The notes: a model not told the origin generated them from the letters alone. Numbered from the stretch's first letter, positions 1 through 4,070 are shown. The stretch: DNA of 5,150 nucleotides from JAZSQZ01 sp045538175 (GCA_045538175.1 JAZSQZ010000016.1:1-5150); one strand, 5' to 3'. Program-made: numbers and translations.

Positions 1-485
1 TTCTGTGGAACTCCATAATCTTTAGCATTCAGAACTTGCCAATAGTTGTTATATCCAGCCGCTTCAAGTGAAGATAAAACAACCTGAAATTGTGCATTAA
101 ACTTTTTGCCTACAAGGTTTTTTACATTTTCAGCAATAGCAACCCTTGGTTTTGTTTCTTCGATTATCCTTAATGCATCAAAGAATAATCCTGATCTAGT
201 CTGTGAACCATCCTCATTGAATAAGCCTTTCTGATTACCTGCAATGCTTATATCTTGACAAGGAAAGCCATATGTAATAAGGTCTATATCTTTAGGCAAA
301 GCCTTTTCATCTATCTTGGTTATGTCACCAAGGTTCTTTGTTTCATCTACCCCATGAATTGCACAGTATGATTTAACTGCGTATTTATCAATTTCACTAA
401 ATCCGACTAATTCATAAGGTATCTCTAATCGGTCCAGTGCTTTTTCAAACGCACCTATTCCTGAAAAGAGTGATAGTAGTTTCAT
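1..485 (-). CDS. C5 cytosine DNA methyltransferase, N-terminal part (cut by window edge)
   Basis: This enzyme transfers a methyl group from SAM to carbon 5 of cytosine in a DNA target. About 161 codons are visible and the C-terminal part lies left of the window. Motif I is LFSGIGAFEKAL at residues 6-17. Motif IV is GFPCQDIS at 73-80, with the catalytic Cys76. Motif VI is the ENV at 119-121. GVPQ at 158-161 begins motif VIII. The target-recognition domain is missing, so the sequence specificity cannot be read. The ATG at 485 is chosen because GGTGA lies 5 nt upstream; an in-frame GTG at 494 is the alternative. It is the last visible gene of the leftward early operon, 57 nt after the radical SAM gene, and the spacer carries two adjacent palindromes. 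In phages such orphan enzymes usually protect DNA from host restriction. The family call is secure; the biological role is inferred. Confidence 0.95.
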   Translation of the reverse strand, partial: MKLLSLFSGIGAFEKALDRLEIPYELVGFSEIDKYAVKSYCAIHGVDETKNLGDITKIDEKALPKDIDLITYGFPCQDISIAGNQKGLFNEDGSQTRSGLFFDALRIIEETKPRVAIAENVKNLVGKKFNAQFQVVLSSLEAAGYNNYWQVLNAKDYGVPQ

Positions 486-490
486 TTCAT

Positions 491-541
491 TCACCGAAAG
501 GGAACTATAGTTTTATGTGCGCACAACCTCATTTCCTTTCG
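491..541 (-). promoter_or_regulatory. Leader with two 10-bp palindromes nested in an inverted repeat, before the methyltransferase
   Basis: AACTATAGTT (503-512) and TGTGCGCACA (516-525) are both perfect palindromes separated by 3 nt. They sit inside a longer inverted repeat, CGAAAGGGAA (495-504) against TTTCCTTTCG (532-541), which pairs at 9 of 10 positions. The whole array fills the spacer between the radical SAM stop and the methyltransferase start. It could be a protein-binding operator, for example for methyltransferase autoregulation, or a leader hairpin. It also contains a 13-codon reading frame (MRLCAHKTIVPFR, 532-491) whose stop lies immediately before the methyltransferase start. No T-run follows, so it is not an obvious terminator. 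Confidence 0.4.
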
Positions 542-542
542 C

Positions 543-1352
543 TTATTTTCTTAAATTGCAACAATCAGCCTTGTTATGGTTTACTGCTTCTTTCCAATAC
601 TCATAATGTTCTGATACATCTTCACAAACTGACACTTCATCAAAGCCTGTGACTTTTGACAGGTACTCTATTTTCTTTTCAAGCGGTAGGTGTTCATAAC
701 CTGATTGCTTTACTGTGTATTCAGAATAATCAAGTGGCAACCACTTCTTAATCCAATGATTAACCCTTAAAAATTCCACTATTATCTTGTTGCATTTGAT
801 ACTGTTCAGCCTGTCCAAATCCACAAACTGTGGAATATATGGGGATAACCTCACAGCTACATCAAAGCCTTCTGCATATAGCATTTCAATAGCCTTGATT
901 CTTCTTTCTGTACTAACTGCCTTTTCGCAAGGAATCCAAGTTGTGCTTACCTGTATATGTGCCTTTGTCTTGTCAAGTATGTGTATGTATTCACATATCA
1001 GGTCAGATTTCGTTACTATCAGGTAGTTAATTCCGTACTTATTCAGTAGTTCAATAGTTGCCTTTGTGACTTGCATTTTTTCTTCCAATGGCTGAAAGCA
1101 ATCTGTCATACCGCCTAACCTTACTATTGAACCTGTAGGAAGTTTTGCAATCTTCCTTTCAATCTTCTTAATATCAGCAACTGATGGTTCTTTTTCGTTC
1201 CATAAGTTCCTGAATGCTAGTAGGCTCTTTGCATAACAATAACTGCAATCGTGGGAACATCCACAACCATATGTATCAAGTCTTGTGTTATAGTGGCACT
1301 TGCCACCCTCGTTTCCGGTTACTTCTTTGTAAAAACTTTTAAATTCTTTCAT
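543..1352 (-). CDS. Radical SAM protein, spore-photoproduct-lyase-like (COG1533 type)
   Basis: This 269-residue radical SAM enzyme carries the [4Fe-4S]-binding motif Cys32-x3-Cys36-x2-Cys39, in the context YGCGCSHDCSYCYAK. The motif GGMTDCFQPLE follows at 80-90, in the place where relatives have a TDPYQP-type sequence. VSTTW at 135-139 and RLSPYIP at 168-174 are strands typical of the SplB/'DNA repair photolyase' superfamily. Members cleave SAM to a 5'-deoxyadenosyl radical; the best-known one repairs spore photoproduct in DNA. Cys85 lies in a conserved position and might be a hydrogen donor or cluster ligand, but that is speculative. The ATG at 1352 has AAAGG about 7 nt upstream. The gene lies between a nuclease and a cytosine methyltransferase, which suggests work on DNA or nucleotides. 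The substrate is unknown. The C-terminus ends with a CC pair near residue 264. Superfamily call secure, function not. Confidence 0.85.
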   Translation of the reverse strand: MKEFKSFYKEVTGNEGGKCHYNTRLDTYGCGCSHDCSYCYAKSLLAFRNLWNEKEPSVADIKKIERKIAKLPTGSIVRLGGMTDCFQPLEEKMQVTKATIELLNKYGINYLIVTKSDLICEYIHILDKTKAHIQVSTTWIPCEKAVSTERRIKAIEMLYAEGFDVAVRLSPYIPQFVDLDRLNSIKCNKIIVEFLRVNHWIKKWLPLDYSEYTVKQSGYEHLPLEKKIEYLSKVTGFDEVSVCEDVSEHYEYWKEAVNHNKADCCNLRK

Positions 1353-1393
1353 AGATACCTTTCTAATAGTTCAATGTCGGTATCTTTAGTTTT
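1349..1393 (-). other. Post-stop in-frame tail of the nuclease gene
   Basis: Directly after the nuclease stop, the same frame reads KTKDTDIELLERYL and then TGA. That TGA (1351-1349) overlaps the radical SAM ATG (1352-1350) as ATGA, the classic layout for coupled phage genes. Homologous nucleases commonly end in an acidic, helical tail after the catalytic core. The simplest reading is that one codon became TAA, leaving this tail untranslated unless there is readthrough. A six-A run spans the stop. A sequencing error is possible. Confidence 0.55.
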
Positions 1394-2047
1394 TTAGATG
1401 TTTGGAAGTATAAGGCCTGGCTTTTTCTTTTCCTGAACCTGTTTCCAAAACCTTTTTTCCGAATTTTCCAAATATTTTATATCCTCTTCTACTTCACTTC
1501 GTTCAATTTTGTAGTGTTTGGTTTGTAAGTAGATTTCGCCATTAAATTCATACTTTAACTGCGCTTTTAATACTGCAAAATCAAATTCTGTTACCATAAG
1601 GTAATGCAGAAGTTGAATATAATAATTATCAGGTACTCTGTTGTTCCATTTTTCCTTTTGCATTGATTGAAGAATTTCAGTAGTTTTAATTTCTAAAATG
1701 CCACTTCTTTTATCCTGATCTAAAAGCCATCCGTCAAGGCTGGCATGTGCATATGGGTACTTGTCATTAGTCCACATATTGTTTTCAGCATAGAAAACCT
1801 TGTATTCAGGAAAATCCAACTTAAACAATGCCCTTAAATGTTCTTCAGCCTGTATGCCATACTGAACATAAGGCTTATCTGAAATATCTTCTTGCTCTAA
1901 CTGTCCTGTCTTAATCTGCCACAGTTCAATATTGTTTCTGTAAGGGTTCATACCAACGATTGAAGAAGCATCTGAACCACCTATAAAACTTTGTCTTGCC
2001 TGAAGCCAATCTTCTTTTGAATCATATACTTTAAAATCAACAGACAA
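1394..2047 (-). CDS. YqaJ-like / lambda-exonuclease-type viral recombination nuclease
   Basis: This 217-residue PD-(D/E)xK nuclease resembles the YqaJ/lambda exonuclease family, which resects double-stranded DNA ends for phage recombination. Motifs numbered from the chosen start are GGSDASSIVGMNPY at 23-36, GIQAEEHL at 64-71, the active-site Asp105 (SLDGW) and Glu119-x-Lys121 (ILEIKTT), and Gln145 in YYIQLLHYL. The start is taken as TTG at 2047, because a GGTGG-type ribosome binding site lies 6 nt upstream. An in-frame ATG at 2107 would overlap the previous gene by 71 nt and adds unrelated-looking residues. The chosen start overlaps the zinc-ribbon gene by 11 nt. The frame stops with TAA at 1396-1394, then continues open for 14 more codons to a TGA that overlaps the next start. 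The C-terminal tail may therefore have been lost by a nonsense change. No RecT-like annealing partner is visible. Confidence 0.88.
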   Translation of the reverse strand: MSVDFKVYDSKEDWLQARQSFIGGSDASSIVGMNPYRNNIELWQIKTGQLEQEDISDKPYVQYGIQAEEHLRALFKLDFPEYKVFYAENNMWTNDKYPYAHASLDGWLLDQDKRSGILEIKTTEILQSMQKEKWNNRVPDNYYIQLLHYLMVTEFDFAVLKAQLKYEFNGEIYLQTKHYKIERSEVEEDIKYLENSEKRFWKQVQEKKKPGLILPNI

Positions 2048-2249
2048 GATGTTCCACCTTCTTTCTGTGATAATGTTCAAGGCACTCTTCACATATAGGC
2101 TCATCATTTATTACATAGCAATAATCATCTTCTATAGGTTTTCTGCAATACTCACACTTCGGCAAACTTTCTATATATGCTCTGTGTTCTGCTTCTTGCT
2201 CGTCAAAATGCCTTGAAAAATCTGCTATAGGGTCATCAGTATAAAACAT
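2037..2249 (-). CDS. Small phage protein with C-terminal zinc ribbon (70 aa)
   Basis: This 70-residue protein has an acidic N-terminal half and a C-terminal zinc-ribbon-like module: Cys32-x2-Cys35 and Cys53-x2-Cys56, with an extra Cys44 between the pairs. The tail is basic and His-rich (HYHRKKVEH). The four cysteines should bind one structural zinc, so it may bind nucleic acid or act as an adaptor. No specific function is recognised. The ATG at 2249 is preferred over upstream in-frame starts at 2264 and 2318, because GGTGAG lies 7 nt before it and because the longer versions would extend across much of the upstream 39-aa gene. It overlaps that gene by 14 nt and the nuclease by 11 nt, which points to translational coupling within the early operon. 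Confidence 0.75.
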   Translation of the reverse strand: MFYTDDPIADFSRHFDEQEAEHRAYIESLPKCEYCRKPIEDDYCYVINDEPICEECLEHYHRKKVEHLVC

Positions 2250-2355
2250 CTGTAATCTCACCATCTTCAATAACAAATTCAAAGCCTTTCTTATCGTGAA
2301 GTTCATATAAATCTTCAAGTGTTGCTTCTTGTCCGTAAAGTAAATTAAGTTCCAT
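2236..2355 (-). CDS. Small acidic hypothetical phage protein (39 aa)
   Basis: A 39-codon gene runs from ATG at 2355 to TGA at 2236. The product begins MELNLLYGQEATLEDLYELH and ends VIEDGEITDVLY. It is strongly acidic, with a predicted helix at 10-20 and a short beta segment at 25-30, and has no cysteines or membrane segment. A strong ribosome binding site (AAAGGAG) lies about 9 nt upstream, inside the end of the 44-aa gene. Its start overlaps that gene by 11 nt, and its end overlaps the zinc-ribbon gene by 14 nt. Coding is supported by this ribosome site, by the interlocking overlaps and by sensible composition. I do not recognise a family. It fits the many short early proteins of Gram-positive temperate phages. 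Confidence 0.72.
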   Translation of the reverse strand: MELNLLYGQEATLEDLYELHDKKGFEFVIEDGEITDVLY

Positions 2356-2479
2356 CCTCTGTATCTCCTTTCTTAATAATTTGATACTTGACTTTTACAT
2401 TATGTTGGTCTGCAAGCAGTTCAACCAATAATGAAAGTATCTTTTCAGCTGTTGGCATATTGTTTGTTGCCCTATCCAT
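2345..2479 (-). CDS. Small hypothetical phage protein (44 aa)
   Basis: A 44-codon gene runs from ATG at 2479 to TAA at 2345. The product starts MDRATNNMPTAEKILSLLVE and has an amphipathic helix at about 10-25 (EKILSLLVELLADQ) followed by a strand-like KVKYQII. It ends in a polar tail, KKGDTEDGT. The ribosome binding site GAAGGGAG lies about 6 nt upstream. The gene begins 22 nt after the Cro-like stop and overlaps the start of the 39-aa gene by 11 nt. The helix-plus-strand layout resembles short early-region proteins common in clostridial prophages, but no function can be assigned. Confidence 0.72.
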   Translation of the reverse strand: MDRATNNMPTAEKILSLLVELLADQHNVKVKYQIIKKGDTEDGT

Positions 2480-2500
2480 TTGCGCTCCCTTCTACCTAAA

Positions 2501-2515
2501 TTCACGCTTCGTGAA
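2501..2515. promoter_or_regulatory. Operator-like dyad at the end of the Cro-like gene
   Basis: TTCACG-CTT-CGTGAA is a perfect 6-bp-arm dyad of the same 15-bp length and TTCAC/GTGAA ends as the operators near 3330-3430. It covers the last codons and stop of the Cro-like gene, just before the 44-aa gene. It may be an extra repressor or Cro site within the operon, or a small hairpin. Single occurrence, so the confidence is modest. Confidence 0.35.
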
Positions 2516-2741
2516 CTTGCTGATTAAAAAAATATTCGTGAAATTCAATAGGCAGAATATCAAGAAGTTCCGGCTTTGACCACTCAACCATTTCATCAGG
2601 CGATATGATAATTTTTCCGTTTAGTTTTCTAGACATTGAAACATAGGAAATACCAACTGCCTTTGCAAATGTTCTTCTACTACCAAATTTTTCAATGATT
2701 CTACCAACCAATTTGTCATAATTAAAGACTATCTTTCCCAC
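2502..2741 (-). CDS. Cro-like helix-turn-helix regulator, DUF739-like (79 aa)
   Basis: A 79-residue DNA-binding protein resembling the DUF739/Cro family of Gram-positive phages. NYDKLVGRIIEKFGS at 7-21 is the first helix and turn. The HTH spans about 22-42: RRTFAKAVGIS is the first HTH helix and turn, and VSMSRKLNGK is the recognition helix and wing. The C-terminal EFHEYFF at 66-72 is the typical end of this family. It probably binds operators in the control region at 3330-3520 to favour lytic or early gene expression. The start is GTG at 2741, with AAAGGAAG about 9 nt upstream. That start lies inside the tail of a broken CxxC mini-gene. Unusually for a Cro, it is not the first gene of its operon. 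Family fairly sure; role inferred. Confidence 0.85.
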   Translation of the reverse strand: MGKIVFNYDKLVGRIIEKFGSRRTFAKAVGISYVSMSRKLNGKIIISPDEMVEWSKPELLDILPIEFHEYFFNQQVHEA

Positions 2742-2815
2742 TTTTCCACTTCCTTTCTATATACTCACTCTGCATTAATAGTGGCTTGTGACACTCTTCA
2801 CAAGGAAGGCTGCAT
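2722..2815 (-). pseudogene. Broken CxxC mini-gene (frameshifted remnant)
   Basis: In one frame this stretch reads LPCEECHKPLLMQSEYIERK and then WKSGKDSL before a TAA at 2724-2722. It has a CxxC motif and a basic tail much like short phage zinc-ribbon proteins. An in-frame TAA lies just before the two codons preceding this segment, so no start is available. The only well-placed ATG (2815, with GGGGG 6 nt upstream) is one base out of frame. Removing one C of the GCC at about 2808-2810 would give an intact ORF of about 30 codons beginning MQLPCEECHKP. Its end overlaps the Cro-like GTG by 20 nt, the same interlocking style as its neighbours. It could be a real frameshift, a sequencing error, or chance. 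The segment also contains a 7-bp inverted repeat, CTTGTGA/TCACAAG (2785-2804). Confidence 0.4.
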
Positions 2816-2889
2816 TAAGTACCCCCGATAAGCCGATAGGACAGCTATTGAAACATTAGTTTCATTGTGCTTTTCTTATTCTGTCATAC

Positions 2890-3108
2890 TTATTTATCTT
2901 TTCTCTCATGCAATCCGTTTTCGTCATAATAATATTCTTTATCTGTGAACATTTCCAACACTTCAATCATTCCGTCAATCTTTGCCATTCTGCAAGAATG
3001 TGATTCATTCCAACCTGTAATCTTAAAATTATCTTGTGCTATTTCAAGTTGTAATTTAATTTTATCTTTTACCATTGCTTCAAGTATTCTTAATTCATTT
3101 TCATTCAT
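2890..3108 (-). CDS. Small charged hypothetical phage protein (72 aa)
   Basis: A 72-residue protein rich in charged residues. A long helix (ELRILEAMVKDKIKLQLEIA) covers about residues 5-24. A second helical part (CRMAKIDGMIEVLEMF) is followed by an acidic and aromatic segment (DKEYYYDENGLHER). There is no HTH, membrane segment or cysteine pair. The ATG at 3108 is preferred because AAGGTGG lies 5 nt upstream; a GTG three codons earlier, at 3117, is also possible. It is the second gene of the early operon, 24 nt after the 58-aa gene. The family is not recognised. In related phages this operon position can hold regulators or recombination directionality factors, but nothing here proves that. Confidence 0.72.
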   Translation of the reverse strand: MNENELRILEAMVKDKIKLQLEIAQDNFKITGWNESHSCRMAKIDGMIEVLEMFTDKEYYYDENGLHERKDK

Positions 3109-3132
3109 ATCTTCCACCTTGCCTTTCCTGAT

Positions 3133-3309
3133 CTAAAATTCGGCTTTTAAACTGCCTGTATATAATGTTGTATTTTCTTCCGTTGGTTCTCCGAAGTAAA
3201 AGCCGATTACTTCTGTGCTTTTTGGTTCGCCATTCACATATATATCTCTCATTATGAATGTCATATCGCCATTTTCACTATATACTGTATATATTTTTCT
3301 TTCTGCCAT
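3133..3309 (-). CDS. First gene of early operon, small hypothetical protein (58 aa)
   Basis: A 58-codon gene runs from ATG at 3309 to TAG at 3133. Its product begins MAERKIYTVYSENGDMTFIM and ends LYTGSLKAEF. It looks beta-rich (KIYTVY, MTFIMRDIYV, VIGFYFG), mildly acidic, and without cysteines or a membrane segment. AAGGAG lies 6 nt before the ATG. It is the promoter-proximal gene, preceded by a leader of about 120 nt that carries two operator-like dyads. Coding is supported by the excellent ribosome site and its place in the operon. No family is recognised. Being first after the promoter suggests an immediate-early role. Confidence 0.75.
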   Translation of the reverse strand: MAERKIYTVYSENGDMTFIMRDIYVNGEPKSTEVIGFYFGEPTEENTTLYTGSLKAEF

Positions 3310-3330
3310 AGTGTTCTCCTTTTATTCAAA

Positions 3331-3345
3331 TTCACAAATTGTGAA
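3331..3345. promoter_or_regulatory. Operator 3: perfect 15-bp dyad
   Basis: TTCACAA-A-TTGTGAA is a perfect dyad with 7-bp arms and the best match to the operator consensus in this window. It lies 21 nt upstream of the 58-aa gene. It sits just downstream of a TATAAT hexamer on the minus strand (3353-3348), though that hexamer lacks a good -35. Likely bound by the repressor and/or the Cro-like protein. Confidence 0.7.
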
Positions 3346-3382
3346 CTATTATATTAAAAAAATATTTACACCATATCTAGTG

Positions 3383-3397
3383 TTCACAACAAGTGAA
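3383..3397. promoter_or_regulatory. Operator 2: 15-bp dyad
   Basis: TTCACAA-C-AAGTGAA matches the perfect operator in its left half and differs at two positions in the right. It lies in the early-operon leader, with its centre 52 bp from operator 3 and 31 bp from operator 1. About three helical turns (31 bp) to operator 1 would permit cooperative binding. Confidence 0.6.
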
Positions 3398-3413
3398 ATA
3401 CTTTATCTTGTGG

Positions 3414-3428
3414 TTCTCTATGTGTGAA
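3414..3428. promoter_or_regulatory. Operator 1: 15-bp dyad over the early +1
   Basis: TTCTCTA-T-GTGTGAA is a weaker match (two differences on the left, one on the right). It starts right beside the predicted transcription start of the early promoter, where a bound repressor would block initiation. The position supports it more than the sequence does. Confidence 0.5.
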
Positions 3429-3436
3429 CTAAAGTT

Positions 3437-3465
3437 ATATTAGCATAACATTTTAAATATGTCAA
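3437..3465 (-). promoter_or_regulatory. Early leftward promoter (PR-like)
   Basis: On the minus strand, a consensus -35 TTGACA (3465-3460) is followed by a 17-bp spacer and -10 TAATAT (3442-3437). This is the strongest promoter visible. It would start near 3430 and transcribe the whole leftward operon. Three operator-like dyads lie over and downstream of its start. Confidence 0.85.
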
Positions 3466-3467
3466 CA

Positions 3468-3494
3468 TAAAAGTTTAAATTTTGTAAACTTTTA
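3468..3494. repeat. Perfect 9-bp inverted repeat between the divergent promoters
   Basis: TAAAAGTTT (3468-3476) and AAACTTTTA (3486-3494) are perfect inverted arms with a 9-nt spacer. They fill the space between the early -35 (3460-3465) and the weak repressor -35 (about 3496-3501). The sequence differs from the TTCACAA operators, so it could be a site for a second regulator; alternatively it may be an A+T-rich chance dyad. Confidence 0.4.
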
Positions 3495-3495
3495 C

Positions 3496-3524
3496 TTTAA
3501 AAAGTTCACAAGATGTGTTATGAT
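3496..3524 (+). promoter_or_regulatory. Repressor promoter with embedded operator
   Basis: A -10 TATGAT (3519-3524) has only a weak -35 (TTTAAA, 3496-3501, 17-bp spacer). An operator-like 15-mer, TTCACAA-G-ATGTGTT (3505-3519), fills the spacer: its left half is perfect and its right half poor. This layout fits autoregulation, or Cro control of the repressor gene. Confidence 0.55.
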
Positions 3525-3555
3525 AGTTTTACTCCAACAAAGGAAGGTGAATTAT

Positions 3556-3933
3556 ATGAATGAAAGAGCAGAATTAAAGGACAGATTACAGAAAGCACTT
3601 GAATTAAGAGAAAAAAAACCTGTTGACTTATCAAGAGATTTAAAAATACCTAAATCTGCATTAAGTCAATACATATCAGGAACTAGAACTGTAAAAGACC
3701 CTAAAAGGCTTTTTGCAATGGCAAAATACCTTGATGTATCAGAAGCTTGGTTAATGGGATATGATGTTCCAATGGAAAGACCACTTGAACAAAAGGAAAA
3801 TGATGAGTTTGTTGATTTAGTGGATAAGTTACAGAAAGAAAAAAAGTTCAGGCAACTAGTCCTTAAACTAGCCAACCTGAACGAAGAAAAATTAGAAGGA
3901 CTTATGAAGCTGATGGACATTTCTCTTGATTAG
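3556..3933 (+). CDS. Phage repressor, XRE-family HTH, without peptidase domain (125 aa)
   Basis: This 125-residue XRE/CI-type repressor has an N-terminal HTH domain at about 5-69. KPVDLSRDLKIPKSALSQYI at 21-40 holds the two HTH helices, and DPKRLFAMAKYLDVSEAWLM at 48-67 ends the domain. A charged linker follows (about 71-85), then a helical C-terminus (DLVDKLQKEKKFRQ; NEEKLEGLMKLMD), probably for oligomerisation. Many repressors with the same WLMGYD junction carry an S24 autoprotease; here it is absent, so RecA-triggered self-cleavage is not expected. No ImmA-type metalloprotease is visible. The ATG at 3556 has AGGAAGGTG upstream; an earlier in-frame ATG at 3520 overlaps the -10 and is rejected. 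It diverges from the early operon. Its last 32 nt overlap the convergent 48-aa gene. Confidence 0.88.
   Translation: MNERAELKDRLQKALELREKKPVDLSRDLKIPKSALSQYISGTRTVKDPKRLFAMAKYLDVSEAWLMGYDVPMERPLEQKENDEFVDLVDKLQKEKKFRQLVLKLANLNEEKLEGLMKLMDISLD
3839..3882 (-). terminator. Intrinsic terminator of the 48-aa gene, inside the repressor gene
   Basis: Read on the minus strand, GTTCAGG (3882-3876) pairs with CCTGAAC (3852-3846). A further CTAG/CTAG stem lies inside, and seven T residues follow immediately (3845-3839). It begins 19 nt past the stop of the convergent 48-aa gene. Stem followed directly by a T-run is the classic rho-independent design, although the stem has an internal loop. Confidence 0.65.
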
Positions 3934-4048
3934 TTTTTGTATCAGGTTTCATAAGCCAAGTATATATTGTTTTGACTTTTTCTTTATCTTTAGTAGTTTT
4001 GATGGCATCAATAATAACTTGCTTTTGGTATTCGAAATATTGATCCAT
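3902..4048 (-). CDS. LexA-box-preceded small protein (48 aa), candidate SOS-induced antirepressor or excision factor
   Basis: A 48-codon gene runs from ATG at 4048 to TAA at 3902. The product begins MDQYFEYQKQVIIDAIKTTK and continues with KVKTIYTWLMKPD and a polar tail with one Cys. It is small, lysine-rich and mostly helical, with no visible HTH or membrane segment. The case for coding is strong: GGGGGAG lies 7 nt before the ATG, a TATAAT box and LexA-type palindrome sit at the promoter, and a terminator follows. It is convergent with the repressor gene (32-nt overlap) and divergent from the integrase gene. The known phage 186 Tum protein is a LexA-controlled antirepressor, and serine integrases need directionality factors. 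Either role would fit here, but both are inference. The family is not recognised. Confidence 0.75.
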   Translation of the reverse strand: MDQYFEYQKQVIIDAIKTTKDKEKVKTIYTWLMKPDTKTNQEKCPSAS

Positions 4049-4070
4049 ATGAAAACTCCCCCTTTACTCA

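Noticed and set aside
820..834. TCCACAAACTGTGGA, 12 of 15 bases matching the operator motif
   Set aside because: It lies deep inside the radical SAM coding sequence with no promoter nearby; probably chance.
437..1026. Open frames on the plus strand (437-652, 787-1026)
   Set aside because: They lie antisense to the methyltransferase and radical SAM genes, whose motifs are clear, and have no ribosome sites or recognisable features.
2388..2579. Plus-strand open frame
   Set aside because: It is antisense to the 44-aa and Cro-like genes, both with good ribosome sites; hydrophobic composition is typical of an antisense shadow.
2785..2804. CTTGTGA-CACTCT-TCACAAG as an operator
   Set aside because: The half-sites face the opposite way from the operators, and the stretch is better explained as part of a CxxC coding remnant.
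2770..2818. CTGCATTAA direct repeat at 2770-2778 and 2810-2818
   Set aside because: Only two copies of 9 bp, 40 bp apart, in A+T-rich DNA; not enough for an iteron set or CRISPR.
2945..3427. Plus-strand open frames at 2945-3136 and 3215-3427
   Set aside because: They are shadows of the 72-aa and 58-aa genes and of the operator region, with no ribosome sites.
3666..3920. Minus-strand open frame inside the repressor gene
   Set aside because: Ser/Phe-rich shadow of the repressor. The real minus-strand gene here is in another frame at 3902-4048.
3901..3955. CTTATGAAGC / GTTTCATAAG inverted repeat as a repressor terminator
   Set aside because: The loop is about 35 nt and no T-run follows on the plus strand.
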